This document shows, piece by piece, positions 1 to 8,473 of a DNA stretch of 64,000 nucleotides. Under the pieces are notes generated by a model, which had not been told where the DNA came from, ran no database searches, and saw only the letters and a program-made list of their open reading frames with translations. The stretch's first letter is position 1. Each line of letters starts with the position of its first letter. This stretch comes from Oscillospiraceae bacterium (GTDB lineage Bacteria > Bacillota > Clostridia > Oscillospirales > Oscillospiraceae), in the NCBI GenBank assembly GCA_017416325.1, contig JAFQCV010000006.1:136844-200843 (forward strand). Reading direction: 5' to 3'. The position numbers and the translations under genes are program-made.

Positions 1-1122
1 TCAACTGTTCACTGGCTTGGTGACCGCAAAGGTCATATCAGTGCGCCGGCACTGTCAAATTACGCCATGCAGATTGCAGGTTTTGATGTAATTAACGGTG
101 TTTACACCTACGGTGGAACAGCCGGGAAGGCACAAGTAACCCTTTCTGCAAGGGTGCAAATGGCAGCACTTAATGCCATGGCTGGGCAAAAGGGGACAGT
201 CGCTGTTTTTAATTACAAAACGGGAGAAATTATTTGTGCGGTAACCACTCCCACATTTGACCCAGAATCTCCGCCGGATATTACCCAGGATACTACGGGA
301 ACTTTAGATGGCGTTTATTTGAACCGTTTTGTCCAGTCTGTGTATATTCCCGGTTCTATCTTTAAGATTGCCACAACAGCAGCGGCGTTGGAAGCAATCC
401 CGGACGCTCTTGAGTTGAGATTCCAATGCGAGGGCAGTATGCAGATCGGCGCGGACTTTGTTACTTGCACAGGCACCCACGGTGATATTTCCTTAAAGGA
501 AGCGTTTGCTTACTCCTGTAACTGTGCTTTTGCGCAGCTGTCATTAAAACTGGGTGACGAGACCCTAGACCGCTATATCCGTCAATTTGGCATCCTTGAA
601 AGTATTCATTTTGACGGAATTGCAACAGCATCCGGTAACGTTCAGATTTTGAATCAAGCGCCCGTGCAGGTGGCCTGGAGCGGCATCGGTCAGCATAAGG
701 ATCAGGTAAATGCATGCGCGTTTATGACATTTGTTGGCGCAATTGCGAATGATGGAGTTGTCACAAATCCCTATTTAGTATCAAAAATCACAGTAGGGAA
801 TTCTACAACCTATAAAGCCGACTATCCGGCTGACAGACGGATCATGTCCAGCACAACTGCGGCGATACTGCAGGAGTTTATGCGCAACAATGTCCAAACG
901 ATCTATAAGGATGATTATTTCCCAGGACTTACGATCTGTGCGAAGTCCGGAACGGCAGAGGTTGGTGCCGGGCTTTTGCCCAACGGAACATTTGCTGGGT
1001 TCAGTTCTGACCCAAATGTCCCCCTGGCATTTATGATCGTTGTAGAAAGCAGCAGTGCAGGCAGTAGCGGCTGCCTACCGATCCTTTCCGAAGTTTTGTC
1101 CGCCTGCAAAGAAGCTGTATAA
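1..1122 (+). CDS. Class B penicillin-binding protein, transpeptidase domain (5' partial)
   Basis: The reading frame is open from the first base, so this is the C-terminal 373 residues of a longer protein whose N-terminus lies before the window. It should be a membrane-anchored D,D-transpeptidase that cross-links peptidoglycan outside the cell. All three penicillin-binding motifs are visible: SIFK (Ser codon at 355), SCN (codon at 514) and KSGT (codon at 943), in normal order and spacing. The segment WLGDRKGHIS near the left edge resembles the region before the transpeptidase domain in PbpA/FtsI-type proteins, which in Clostridia often sit next to an FtsW/RodA gene; that neighbour would be outside the window. 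A strong terminator follows directly, so it is the last gene of its operon. PbpA versus another class B PBP cannot be settled from this fragment. Confidence 0.92.
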   Translation, partial: STVHWLGDRKGHISAPALSNYAMQIAGFDVINGVYTYGGTAGKAQVTLSARVQMAALNAMAGQKGTVAVFNYKTGEIICAVTTPTFDPESPPDITQDTTGTLDGVYLNRFVQSVYIPGSIFKIATTAAALEAIPDALELRFQCEGSMQIGADFVTCTGTHGDISLKEAFAYSCNCAFAQLSLKLGDETLDRYIRQFGILESIHFDGIATASGNVQILNQAPVQVAWSGIGQHKDQVNACAFMTFVGAIANDGVVTNPYLVSKITVGNSTTYKADYPADRRIMSSTTAAILQEFMRNNVQTIYKDDYFPGLTICAKSGTAEVGAGLLPNGTFAGFSSDPNVPLAFMIVVESSSAGSSGCLPILSEVLSACKEAV

Positions 1123-1138
1123 ACGTAGATAATATTTG

Positions 1139-1177
1139 AAACACCCCCTGCATAGGATTCGTGCAGGGGGTGTTTTT
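1139..1177 (+). terminator. Rho-independent terminator after the PBP gene
   Basis: A 12-bp perfect stem (1141-1152 with 1162-1173, nine-base loop) is followed by a T run at 1173-1177. The 3' arm is G-rich and also supplies the apparent Shine-Dalgarno of the next small gene, whose ATG is at 1178. Confidence 0.9.
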
Positions 1178-1327
1178 ATGTGCAGAAGAAATCAACTTTG
1201 CGGCAGTGCGCTGATCACCTTCGGTCTGGGTCTGCTGGTAGGGAACTGCCTGGAATCCGGCTTCTTTTGTTTTTTGATGGGGTTAGGGATTATATTCCTT
1301 GGCCTTTGGTGTATCGGTAAAAAATAA
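1178..1327 (+). CDS. Small two-segment membrane protein (49 aa), unknown function
   Basis: The product is 49 residues, MCRRNQLCGS..., with two hydrophobic stretches separated by a short polar NCLESG segment, so it probably forms a membrane hairpin. The ATG at 1178 is chosen over an in-frame ATG at 1136 because a G-rich Shine-Dalgarno (1166-1170) precedes it with good spacing and the extra 14 residues look non-coding. The Shine-Dalgarno lies inside the 3' arm of the preceding terminator, so ribosome access would be blocked when that hairpin forms. I recognise the general look of a small Cys-containing membrane protein seen in Clostridia, but no function is known to me. The next gene, a SipL-like protein, begins 63 bases downstream. 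Confidence 0.6.
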   Translation: MCRRNQLCGSALITFGLGLLVGNCLESGFFCFLMGLGIIFLGLWCIGKK

Positions 1328-1390
1328 TGGCATAAACTTGTCCGGATCAGAATAGAATGTAACAGTAATGTAGGGTAAGGAGTGATCTGC

Positions 1391-2887
1391 ATGGAACTGC
1401 AATTTGATAAATCCATCTGTAAAAGCTTACATAAGATTTTGAGCCATGTGCTCGATCAAGAATTAACGCAGGAGATAAGATTGCCGGAATCGCTTCCGGA
1501 TATCGGCAGAGTGCTGGGTAGTTGGGGACAGGTAGTGTTAAGAAGCAAAGAATGGTACAGCAGCAGTATCGGTATTTCCGGCGGCGTAATGGCATGGGTA
1601 TTATATGCCCCTGAAGACGGTACTGAGCCAAGAAGTGTAGAAACATGGATTCCATTCCAAATGAAGTGGGACATTCCGGATACGCAGCGTGATGGCAGTA
1701 TCTGCGTGATCCCTCTTATCAAATCCATTGACGCAAGATCCATTTCTGCACGTAAGATCATGATGCGGACCAATGTAAGTATCTTGGGTGAAGCATACGA
1801 ACCAAAGGAAACGTCTGTTTATCAAGCCATTCAGCTTCCTGAAGATATTCAGGTGTTAAAGCAAGCATACCCCTTGGAAATTCCTGTGGAAGCTGGAGAG
1901 AAACCTCTCCAAATTGAGGAAGAACTGGCGATTCCGGCAAATTCACCCAAAATTGAAAAAGTATGCTATTATGACCTGAAGCCGCAGGTTACAGAGTCAA
2001 GAATTTTAGGTGATAAGCTTCTGTTTCGCGGAAAGGCTAATTTACATGTAGTCTATTTAGGATCGGACAGTGCTCTGCAAACATTGGAGCAGGAGTTGTC
2101 GTTCTCGCAATATACCCATTTAGATAATGAATACAGCATAAGCGCCGCTCCCTGGACATGTCCGGTTGTTACTGGCTTGGAGCTGGATTTAACGGCAGAA
2201 CAACCGGAGGTAAAGGCTAATTTATCAGTCCAATACATTGTCTACGACAGAAAACTGCTGGAAATCACAGAGGACGCATATAGTACAAACCGCGAAATTA
2301 CGCCCGAAAAGCAGCTGCTGCAGCTGTTCTCCAGGCTGGATTCATCGGAGAAAAACATGGAATTGTCACAAAGTATTTCTGTGCAAGCAAGGCAGGTCAT
2401 GGACGCGGTTTGGTATCCATCCCATCCGGTTAAAATGCAAAACGGTGAGACATTGGAAGTTGAGCAACTGGGAATGTTCCAAGTCCTATATCTGGATATG
2501 GATGGGAATCTGCAAGGATGCTCTGCCGCGGCAAAGGAAACTTGGGAAATCTCTTCAGACTCCCAAAATCGTGTTGATTTGTATTCGCTCTGCACAACCA
2601 AGCCGGTAGCAATGCCCGACGGTGAAAACATAACCGTAACTACCGGTATGATGCTCCAGGCAATAGTTACCAATGAGAACGGTCTGCAAATGATATCCGG
2701 AATAGAAACAGGAGAAATGAAAGAAAAAGATCCTGCGAGGCCGTCTCTGATCGTGCGAAAAATAGGGAAAAATAGGATCTGGGATATTGCGAAACAATAC
2801 AATGCTAACGCTTCTGACATTCAGTGCGTAAATGGTGATTGTGAAGAATTTAAGGAGGATCAGGTAATATTGATTCCTGTTTCTTAA
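1391..2887 (+). CDS. sipL: SPOCS (DUF3794) / LysM spore-coat morphogenetic protein, SipL-like
   Basis: The 498-residue protein has repeated beta-rich segments of the SPOCS (DUF3794) type through most of its length, and a C-terminal LysM-like domain of about 45 residues (start LIVRKIGKNR, with IWDIAKQYN and ending VILIPVS). This order matches Clostridioides difficile SipL, which binds SpoIVA and is needed for coat assembly around the forespore; the length is also close. Start: the ATG at 1391 has an AAGGAG site eight bases upstream, better than the in-frame GTG at 1382. It is soluble with no signal peptide, as expected for a mother-cell protein. Other DUF3794/LysM paralogues exist in Clostridia, so the exact orthology is inference. 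A strong GC hairpin follows the stop codon. Confidence 0.8.
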   Translation: MELQFDKSICKSLHKILSHVLDQELTQEIRLPESLPDIGRVLGSWGQVVLRSKEWYSSSIGISGGVMAWVLYAPEDGTEPRSVETWIPFQMKWDIPDTQRDGSICVIPLIKSIDARSISARKIMMRTNVSILGEAYEPKETSVYQAIQLPEDIQVLKQAYPLEIPVEAGEKPLQIEEELAIPANSPKIEKVCYYDLKPQVTESRILGDKLLFRGKANLHVVYLGSDSALQTLEQELSFSQYTHLDNEYSISAAPWTCPVVTGLELDLTAEQPEVKANLSVQYIVYDRKLLEITEDAYSTNREITPEKQLLQLFSRLDSSEKNMELSQSISVQARQVMDAVWYPSHPVKMQNGETLEVEQLGMFQVLYLDMDGNLQGCSAAAKETWEISSDSQNRVDLYSLCTTKPVAMPDGENITVTTGMMLQAIVTNENGLQMISGIETGEMKEKDPARPSLIVRKIGKNRIWDIAKQYNANASDIQCVNGDCEEFKEDQVILIPVS

Positions 2888-2894
2888 ATAATAA

Positions 2895-2925
2895 CCGCCG
2901 TCCCGGGGGAGAACCGGGACGGCGG
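2895..2925 (+). terminator. Strong GC hairpin after the sipL-like gene
   Basis: An 11-bp perfect stem (2895-2905 with 2915-2925) begins eight bases after the stop codon. No T run follows on the plus strand, so this may be an RNA-stabilising or pause hairpin rather than a classical terminator. Confidence 0.55.
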
Positions 2926-3069
2926 CGGTGGACTGTCGCAATTGGGGGGCTCCACCTGTAAAAAGAATAATGAAATGCCTATATCAAAATCAAGGGATTT
3001 TTGTCGAATCCAATAATTCTATACAAAACTCTTGCTATATATGATATCATGCACGGCGTAAAACAATAC

Positions 3070-3098
3070 TTGCATATTTCGAAGCAGGGTGTTATGAT
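3070..3098 (+). promoter_or_regulatory. SigmaA-type promoter for the G3E GTPase pair
   Basis: TTGCAT at 3070-3075 and TATGAT at 3093-3098 are separated by exactly 17 bases. The gene starts at 3135. I see no clear palindromic metal-regulator box in the 200 bases upstream, although metal control would be expected. Confidence 0.6.
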
Positions 3099-3134
3099 AT
3101 TCTGTAGAAATAAATTACACAGGAGGAACCGTTT

Positions 3135-4196
3135 ATGACGCGGGTAGATATTTTTTCCGGATTTCTTGGTGCCGGTAAGACAACCTTAATCAAAAAAATG
3201 ATTCAAGAAGCATACCGGGGTGAGAAGCTTGTATTGATTGAGAATGAGTTCGGTGAGATCGGTATTGACGGCGGTTTTTTACAGGATGCCGGCATTAATA
3301 TCAAAGAAATGAACTCCGGATGCATTTGCTGTTCGTTGGTCGGCGATTTCTGTAGGGCGCTTTCTCAAGTGATCACAGAATATAAGCCGGACAGAATCCT
3401 GATCGAACCCTCTGGCGTTGGCAAGCTTTCTGATGTTGTTTCTTCCGTAATGAAAGTTACCGGCGAAGATGTTGTCCTTGGCAGTACAGTTGCAGTTGTC
3501 GATGCCGGCAAAGTAAAAGTATATATGAAAAACTTTGGAGAGTTCTATAATGATCAAATTGAAACTGCCGGTGCGATCATTCTTTCCCGGACAGATTCTA
3601 TTCCCCAAAGCAAGCTGGACACTGCTGTAGAACTTCTTCGTCAGCATAATGATGCAGCGGCATTGGTAACTACGCCCTGGGATCAGCTTACCGGAAGCCA
3701 GCTTTTGGCCGCTATGGAGGGAAATGATTCTTTGTCTGCTGAGTTGACACGACTTGCACAAGAACAGGAACATCATTGCGGATGCGGACACCATCATGAA
3801 GAACATCATCACCACGATGAAGAACACTGCTGCTGCGGTCATCACCATGAAGACCATCACCATCACGAAGACGATCACTGCTGCTGTGGACACCATCACG
3901 GCGAGCATCATCACCATGATGCAAAGGAAGTATTTACGTCCTGGGGTGTAGAGACAACAAAGAAGTTCACTGAAGATGATATTCAAAATATCCTTAAAGA
4001 ACTGGATTCCGGAAAGTACGGCGTAGTTCTTCGCGCTAAAGGTATTGTGGCCTCTGATTCGGGAAAATGGGTTCATTTCGATTATGTTCCGGAAGAACAC
4101 AATGTTCGTTTAGGCGGTGCCGGTATTATTGGCAAGCTTTGTGTGATTGGTTCTAATCTAGATGAAGCTGCGGTTGCGGCTCTGTTTGGGGTGTAA
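3135..4196 (+). CDS. G3E family (COG0523/CobW-like) GTPase with His-rich metal-binding region
   Basis: A 353-residue P-loop GTPase of the G3E family, whose members load or deliver metals (Zn, Co, Ni) to client proteins. Visible features: Walker A GFLGAGKT at residues 9-16, the family CxCC metal motif as CICC at 63-66, and EPSGVG near 91-96. Residues 213-262 hold three tandem copies of a block such as CGHHHEEHHHHDEEHC, with about two dozen His and eight Cys residues, between the GTPase domain and the C-terminal CobW_C-like domain. Such runs act as metal stores or donors in other COG0523 proteins. The Shine-Dalgarno AGGAGG is strong. The next gene starts three bases after the stop and encodes a second G3E protein, so the two are co-transcribed. 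The client protein and metal are unknown. Confidence 0.9.
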   Translation: MTRVDIFSGFLGAGKTTLIKKMIQEAYRGEKLVLIENEFGEIGIDGGFLQDAGINIKEMNSGCICCSLVGDFCRALSQVITEYKPDRILIEPSGVGKLSDVVSSVMKVTGEDVVLGSTVAVVDAGKVKVYMKNFGEFYNDQIETAGAIILSRTDSIPQSKLDTAVELLRQHNDAAALVTTPWDQLTGSQLLAAMEGNDSLSAELTRLAQEQEHHCGCGHHHEEHHHHDEEHCCCGHHHEDHHHHEDDHCCCGHHHGEHHHHDAKEVFTSWGVETTKKFTEDDIQNILKELDSGKYGVVLRAKGIVASDSGKWVHFDYVPEEHNVRLGGAGIIGKLCVIGSNLDEAAVAALFGV

Positions 4197-4199
4197 GCT

Positions 4200-5141
4200 A
4201 TGCAGCAGATTCCCGTTTATGCCTTTACCGGTTTTTTGGATTCGGGTAAAACAAAGTTTATTCAGGAAACTTTGGAAGATGCACGTTTTAACGCCGGTGA
4301 GAGAACACTGCTTCTTGTATTTGAGGAAGGGGAAGAAGAGTACGATTTTTCCACCTATCCCAACCAAAATGTATACCTCGAAATTCTGGATCAGCAGACC
4401 GTAACAACAAAAGAGTTGCAAGCTCTTGCAAAAAAATATAGAGCACAAAGAGTTGTTGCTGAGCTCAATGGTATGCAGATGGTAGGCGACCTCTATGCAA
4501 GATTCCCAGAGAACTGGGTGGTTGCCCAAGAGGTTATGTTTGCGGACGCCACAACTTTCCTAACCTATAATGCCAATATGCGAAATTTGGTAATGGACAA
4601 GCTGTGCGGCGCGCAGATGGTGGTATTTAACCGCTTGGACAAATCGGCGGATATTATGCCACTGCACAAGGTTGTCCGCGCAGCCAACCGCAGAATGGAT
4701 ATTCTCTACGACTACACCGATGGAACTACACACTTTGACGACATAGAAGACCCGTTGCCGTTTGATATCCATGCGCCTGTCATTCAGGTAGACGATGAGG
4801 ATTATGCATTGTGGTATCGGGATGTAACAGAGGAAACGGAAAAATATCAGGGAAAGACTGTTCGTTTTAAGGCGCAGGTTGCTATGCTGCGCAGAGAACG
4901 CAATAATATGTTTGCGCCCGGCCGCTTTGTTATGACTTGCTGTGTGGATGATATTCAATTTTTGGGAATTCCTTGCCACTATTCTGAAGCCGCAAAGCTT
5001 GTCTCTCGTTCTTGGGTAATGGTTGAGGCTAAAATCTCTGCAGAAAAGCATCCGCTATACCAAGGTGAACTGGGCCCGGTGCTTACGGCAATCTCTGTCA
5101 TGCCTGCTGAAAAAGCAGAGCAGGATGTTGCTATGTTTTAA
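4200..5141 (+). CDS. G3E-like GTPase fused to a YcgQ-type (TIGR03943/DUF1980) C-terminal domain
   Basis: A 313-residue protein. Its N-terminal part keeps a Walker A (GFLDSGKT at residues 10-17) and an NRLD in place of NKxD, but the CxCC metal motif of its neighbour is absent (ELNGMQ replaces the Cys region). From about residue 215 (YQGKTVRFKAQ) the sequence, including GRFVMTCCVDD and WVMVEAKI, resembles the C-terminal domain of B. subtilis YcgQ, which works with the permease YcgR under zinc control. So this appears to be a fusion of a degenerate G3E GTPase and a YcgQ tail, encoded in tandem with a His-rich G3E protein. A role in metal trafficking is inferred. No permease gene is adjacent; a terminator follows at 5146. 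Confidence 0.75.
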   Translation: MQQIPVYAFTGFLDSGKTKFIQETLEDARFNAGERTLLLVFEEGEEEYDFSTYPNQNVYLEILDQQTVTTKELQALAKKYRAQRVVAELNGMQMVGDLYARFPENWVVAQEVMFADATTFLTYNANMRNLVMDKLCGAQMVVFNRLDKSADIMPLHKVVRAANRRMDILYDYTDGTTHFDDIEDPLPFDIHAPVIQVDDEDYALWYRDVTEETEKYQGKTVRFKAQVAMLRRERNNMFAPGRFVMTCCVDDIQFLGIPCHYSEAAKLVSRSWVMVEAKISAEKHPLYQGELGPVLTAISVMPAEKAEQDVAMF

Positions 5142-5145
5142 GCCG

Positions 5146-5172
5146 CTCCCCCTCGTTTTGAGGGGGAGTTTT
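5146..5172 (+). terminator. Rho-independent terminator
   Basis: A nine-bp perfect stem (5146-5154 with 5160-5168) followed by TTTT, directly after the second G3E gene. Confidence 0.9.
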
Positions 5173-5259
5173 CGAAAATAAGTTCGGTTATTTAAAATTT
5201 ATGGATGCATTTCCTTAAACGCTGTGTTATAATGAAGAAAAAGTTGAGAGGAGCAGCCT

Positions 5260-6525
5260 ATGTATCAGCCCTTAGCGGATATTTTGCGGCCTCAGAGCCT
5301 CAGTGAAGTTTACGGACAGGACCACATTCTGTCTGAGGGCGCTATTTTGCGCCGTTTGATTGATTCCGGAAATATTCCCAACATGATTTTTTACGGCCCC
5401 AGCGGCACGGGTAAAACAACGGTTGCGAATATTATCGCCAAACAAACCAACCGAACACTGTTTAAGCTTAATGCAACTACCGCCTCCACATCGGATATCA
5501 AAGAAATCGTTGCGCAGTTGGATACCTTTATGGCGCCCAACGGTGTGCTGTTATATCTGGATGAGATTCAGTCTTTTAATAAAAAACAGCAACAGTCTTT
5601 ACTGGAACATATTGAAAACGGTAAAATTACTTTAATTGCGTCAACAACGGAAAATCCTTACTTTTATGTTTTTAACGCGATCCTCAGCCGCTCTACTGTG
5701 TTTGAATTTAAGCAGATTTCCGCGGAAGCCGTATTGAAAGCTATTCACCGCGCTGTATCGTATCTTGAAGAGAAATATTCCATAAATGCGGAACCCGAAG
5801 ATGGTTCGTTGGAATATATCGCCGGATCCTGCGGTGGAGATTTGCGAAAAGCTATGAATGCAGTTGAGGTGCTTTTCTCAGCCGGTCGGGCAAATGACGG
5901 CTCTTTATCCATAACCTTGGATGATGCCAAGGCAGTTTCTCAAAAAAGCGCTCTGCGAGCTGACCGCGACGGGGATAACTATTACGATCTGTTGTCCGCT
6001 TTACAAAAATCCATTCGAGGATCTGATCCGGATGCAGCCTGCCATTATCTCGCCCGATTGTTGGAAGCCGGTCAAATGACATCGGCGTGTCGCAGGCTCA
6101 TGGTGATTGCTGCAGAGGACATTGGCCTGGCCTATCCTCAGGTCATTCCCGTGGTGAATGCCTGCGTGGATATGGCACTGAAGCTTGGCATGCCGGAAGC
6201 CAGGATCCCTTTGGGTGATGCCGCAGTTCTAATGGCTACCTCTCCCAAATCCAATTCAGGTCATCTCGCGCTGGATGCGGCGTTAGAGGATGTGCGAAAA
6301 GGAAAGGGAAGGGGATTCCCACGTCAGCTTCAAAATATGCACGCGGATACCTATACGATGGAACAGGACCAGGGTTACTTATATCCCCATAATTACCCCA
6401 ATCATTGGGTCAAGCAGCAGTATCTTCCAGATGATTTGGTCGGCGCACAATATTATACCTACGGGCAAAACAAACTGGAACAGGCTGCGAAGCAGTATTG
6501 GGATTCCGTTAAAATAAGTAAATAG
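5260..6525 (+). CDS. rarA: Replication-associated recombination AAA ATPase RarA (MgsA)
   Basis: A 421-residue AAA+ ATPase of the RarA/MgsA/WRNIP1 family, which acts at stalled replication forks and gaps in the cytoplasm. Visible: Walker A GPSGTGKT at residues 46-53, Walker B LLYLDEIQ near 97, and the sensor region STTENPYFYVFNAILSR typical of the family, which is related to clamp-loader subunits. The C-terminal half (from about residue 240, with RLMVIAAEDIGLAYPQ) is the MgsA oligomerisation domain, complete to the end. A TATAAT at 5228-5233 upstream marks a likely promoter, though its -35 is weak. DUF951 follows 15 bases downstream in the same operon. Confidence 0.95.
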   Translation: MYQPLADILRPQSLSEVYGQDHILSEGAILRRLIDSGNIPNMIFYGPSGTGKTTVANIIAKQTNRTLFKLNATTASTSDIKEIVAQLDTFMAPNGVLLYLDEIQSFNKKQQQSLLEHIENGKITLIASTTENPYFYVFNAILSRSTVFEFKQISAEAVLKAIHRAVSYLEEKYSINAEPEDGSLEYIAGSCGGDLRKAMNAVEVLFSAGRANDGSLSITLDDAKAVSQKSALRADRDGDNYYDLLSALQKSIRGSDPDAACHYLARLLEAGQMTSACRRLMVIAAEDIGLAYPQVIPVVNACVDMALKLGMPEARIPLGDAAVLMATSPKSNSGHLALDAALEDVRKGKGRGFPRQLQNMHADTYTMEQDQGYLYPHNYPNHWVKQQYLPDDLVGAQYYTYGQNKLEQAAKQYWDSVKISK

Positions 6526-6540
6526 TTTTAGGAGTAAATC

Positions 6541-6756
6541 ATGGATGTCAGAATTGGCGATGTTTTGGTTATGAAAAAAAGCCACCCCTGCGGTGAGAAA
6601 CGTTGGCAAGTTCTTCGGATTGGTGCGGATTTCCGCATGCGTTGCCTAGGGTGTGGGCATGAGATCATGGTGCCAAGATTCAAAGCAGAAAAAAATATTC
6701 GATCAATTCTTCGTGAGGAAAACAACTCGACAGATTCAAACGGCAGCCTTCTGTAA
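6541..6756 (+). CDS. DUF951 family protein (YyzM-like), 71 aa
   Basis: A small cytoplasmic protein with the DUF951 signature: N-terminal VRIGDVLVMKKSHPCG, then WQVLRIGADFRMRC and the CxxC pair CLGCG, ending in a polar tail. The Cys residues could bind a metal. The family is near-universal in Firmicutes and its role is unknown to me. The Shine-Dalgarno is TAGGAG with normal spacing. It follows rarA in the same transcript, and its stop codon lies inside the terminator that closes the operon. Confidence 0.88.
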   Translation: MDVRIGDVLVMKKSHPCGEKRWQVLRIGADFRMRCLGCGHEIMVPRFKAEKNIRSILREENNSTDSNGSLL

Positions 6757-6772
6757 AGGCTGCCGTTTTTTT
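6739..6772 (+). terminator. Rho-independent terminator of the rarA operon
   Basis: A 12-bp perfect stem (6739-6750 with 6756-6767), five-base loop, and a run of seven T ending at 6772. It overlaps the last codons of the DUF951 gene. Confidence 0.92.
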
Positions 6773-6817
6773 GCTCTCCTTTTTTATACAAGTTGCATCG
6801 GCTCGTGAGCGCTCTGG

Positions 6818-6876
6818 TTTTGTCGGCTTGTCTTTCCTTTGTTGCGACCAACTTTTTTTACACTTGTGATTATACT
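6818..6876 (+). promoter_or_regulatory. Candidate Spo0A-controlled promoter of spoIIGA-sigE
   Basis: A 0A-box-like TTTTGTCGGC lies at 6818-6827, followed by TTGCGA at 6842-6847 and TATACT at 6871-6876 with a 23-base spacer. The B. subtilis spoIIG promoter also has an unusually long spacer and upstream Spo0A boxes. The match here is suggestive only. Confidence 0.35.
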
Positions 6877-6907
6877 GTTACCAGATTCCGGTACAGGAGG
6901 TGGCTCA

Positions 6908-7681
6908 TTGGTCATATATTTGGATCTTGTGATTGTCTTCAATTTTGCTGTGGATTTCCTTCTACTGCTGAGCACCAATCGATTAACTGGACATTCAACT
7001 GCAATAAAGCGATGTCTTGCTGGTGCTGCAATTGGCGGTCTTTACAGTGGTTTCTGCCTGCATCCGGCCTTCGGTTTTTTTAGGAGCTGGTATTTTTCCT
7101 TGATAGCCTTATGCGGTATCACCGTCGCATCCTTTGGATGGAAACGTTCCGCGGTTCGCCGTGGCGCTCTGTTTGTATTACTATCTATGACACTTGGCGG
7201 TATCGCCTCCGGATTGAACAATATAAATATGATTCCGTTAATACTTTCCGGTGTAGCCATACTTTTGCTGTGTACCGTTGGCGTTGCAGATCCCTTGCGT
7301 GGTACAAAATATGTAAAAGTAGAACTCTCATGGAAAGGAAATCGATACCCTTTGATCGCATTGGCGGATACGGGAAATACACTGAAAGATCCAATTAGCG
7401 GCTCACAAGTCTTGGTTGTGAATCCGCAAATTGCTTTCAGTCTTTTCCAACTCACGCAGAATCAGTTGTTAAATCCTATTGAGACAATGCAGAGCGCAAA
7501 CATACCGGGGCTTCGTCTGATTCCGTATCGATCAGTAGGTCATCCAAACGGTATGATGTTAGGAGTAAGCATGGACTCAGTGGTGATCAATGGGCAGCAA
7601 ATTGGGAAAGTCATCGCTTTCTCACCAGTTGACTTTGGGAATGATGCATGTTATCAAGCTTTAGCAGGAGGGGTGGTATAG
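6908..7681 (+). CDS. spoIIGA: Sporulation sigma-E factor-processing peptidase SpoIIGA
   Basis: A 257-residue membrane aspartic protease that cleaves pro-sigmaE in the mother cell after engulfment signalling from the forespore. The start is taken as TTG at 6908, seven bases after AGGAGGT; it gives the family's N-terminus [12 protein letters not shown]. The first half is hydrophobic with about five membrane segments; the second half is a cytoplasmic protease domain with the catalytic motif ADTGNTL (Asp about residue 154). Its stop overlaps the sigE start by one base, so the protease and its substrate are translationally coupled. Upstream in-frame ATG codons (for example 6839) lack a ribosome site and would add an unlikely N-terminus. 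Confidence 0.93.
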   Translation: MVIYLDLVIVFNFAVDFLLLLSTNRLTGHSTAIKRCLAGAAIGGLYSGFCLHPAFGFFRSWYFSLIALCGITVASFGWKRSAVRRGALFVLLSMTLGGIASGLNNINMIPLILSGVAILLLCTVGVADPLRGTKYVKVELSWKGNRYPLIALADTGNTLKDPISGSQVLVVNPQIAFSLFQLTQNQLLNPIETMQSANIPGLRLIPYRSVGHPNGMMLGVSMDSVVINGQQIGKVIAFSPVDFGNDACYQALAGGVV

Positions 7682-8388
7682 TGGAAAGAATTTGGCGGTT
7701 TTTAGCACAGCTTGGTCTTTTGGGTAAGCAAGGTATCTACTATATTGGTGGCAGCGACGTGCTTCCGGCGCCGCTGAAAGGCCAGGATGAGTTGGACGCA
7801 CTGACATTGTTGGAGGCCGGAGACGAAGAGGCAAAAAAACTTCTGATTGAACATAACCTAAGGCTTGTGGTGTATATTGCCCGGCGATTTGAAAATACAG
7901 GTGTCAACCTTGAAGATCTGATTTCCATCGGGACAATCGGACTTATCAAAGCCATTGGTACTTATCGCAGAGACAAGAATATAAAATTAGCCACTTACGC
8001 GTCACGCTGCATTGAAAATGAGATTTTGATGCATATACGAAAGATCGTTGGTCAAAAGGCAGAGGTGTCTCTGGATGAACCGATCAATATGGACTATGAT
8101 GGCAATGAGCTGCTTCTTAGTGACATACTGGGCACGGATGAGGATATGATCATGCGGCCCATGGAGGATGATGTGGATATTACCTTACTACGACAAGCGT
8201 TGGCCCAGCTTCCTGAAAGGGAAAGAGAAATCGTGATGATGCGATACGGATTAAATGGCAGAAAGGAGCTGACTCAGAAAGAGGTAGCTCAGAAGTTAGG
8301 GATTTCACAATCTTATATATCCAGATTGGAAAAAAGGATCATGCTTCAGCTGCGAAAAGAACTGATTCGTCAGACCAGCTGCGTGTAA
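7681..8388 (+). CDS. sigE: RNA polymerase sporulation sigma factor SigE (pro-form)
   Basis: A 235-residue sigma-70 family factor, the early mother-cell sigma of sporulation. The GTG start at 7681 has AGGAGGGG upstream and overlaps the spoIIGA stop. The N-terminus carries the pro-region ([20 protein letters not shown]) removed by SpoIIGA. Region 2 is seen as [15 protein letters not shown] and [13 protein letters not shown], and region 4 as [15 protein letters not shown] with the helix-turn-helix [19 protein letters not shown]. The gene pair spoIIGA-sigE is conserved in endospore formers. In many Clostridia sigG follows; here the next gene is rex from its own promoter, so sigG must be elsewhere. 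Confidence 0.96.
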   Translation: MERIWRFLAQLGLLGKQGIYYIGGSDVLPAPLKGQDELDALTLLEAGDEEAKKLLIEHNLRLVVYIARRFENTGVNLEDLISIGTIGLIKAIGTYRRDKNIKLATYASRCIENEILMHIRKIVGQKAEVSLDEPINMDYDGNELLLSDILGTDEDMIMRPMEDDVDITLLRQALAQLPEREREIVMMRYGLNGRKELTQKEVAQKLGISQSYISRLEKRIMLQLRKELIRQTSCV

Positions 8389-8395
8389 TTTACCC

Positions 8396-8424
8396 TTGCA
8401 TTTCGCTATCTGTTTTGCTATAAT
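8396..8424 (+). promoter_or_regulatory. SigmaA-type promoter of rex
   Basis: TTGCAT at 8396-8401 and TATAAT at 8419-8424 with a 17-base spacer, eight bases after the sigE stop codon. Confidence 0.75.
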
Positions 8425-8438
8425 CAATACAAAATTAT

Positions 8439-8460
8439 ATCGATATACTTTTGTATCGAT
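8439..8460 (+). repeat. Inverted repeat in the rex 5' leader
   Basis: ATCGATA (8439-8445) and TATCGAT (8454-8460) form a seven-bp inverted repeat spaced by eight bases, just after the expected transcription start and just before the Shine-Dalgarno. It differs from the usual Rex operator core (TTGTGA...TCACAA), so it could be an operator variant or an RNA hairpin near the ribosome site. Confidence 0.45.
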
Positions 8461-8473
8461 TGGAGGGCTTGGG

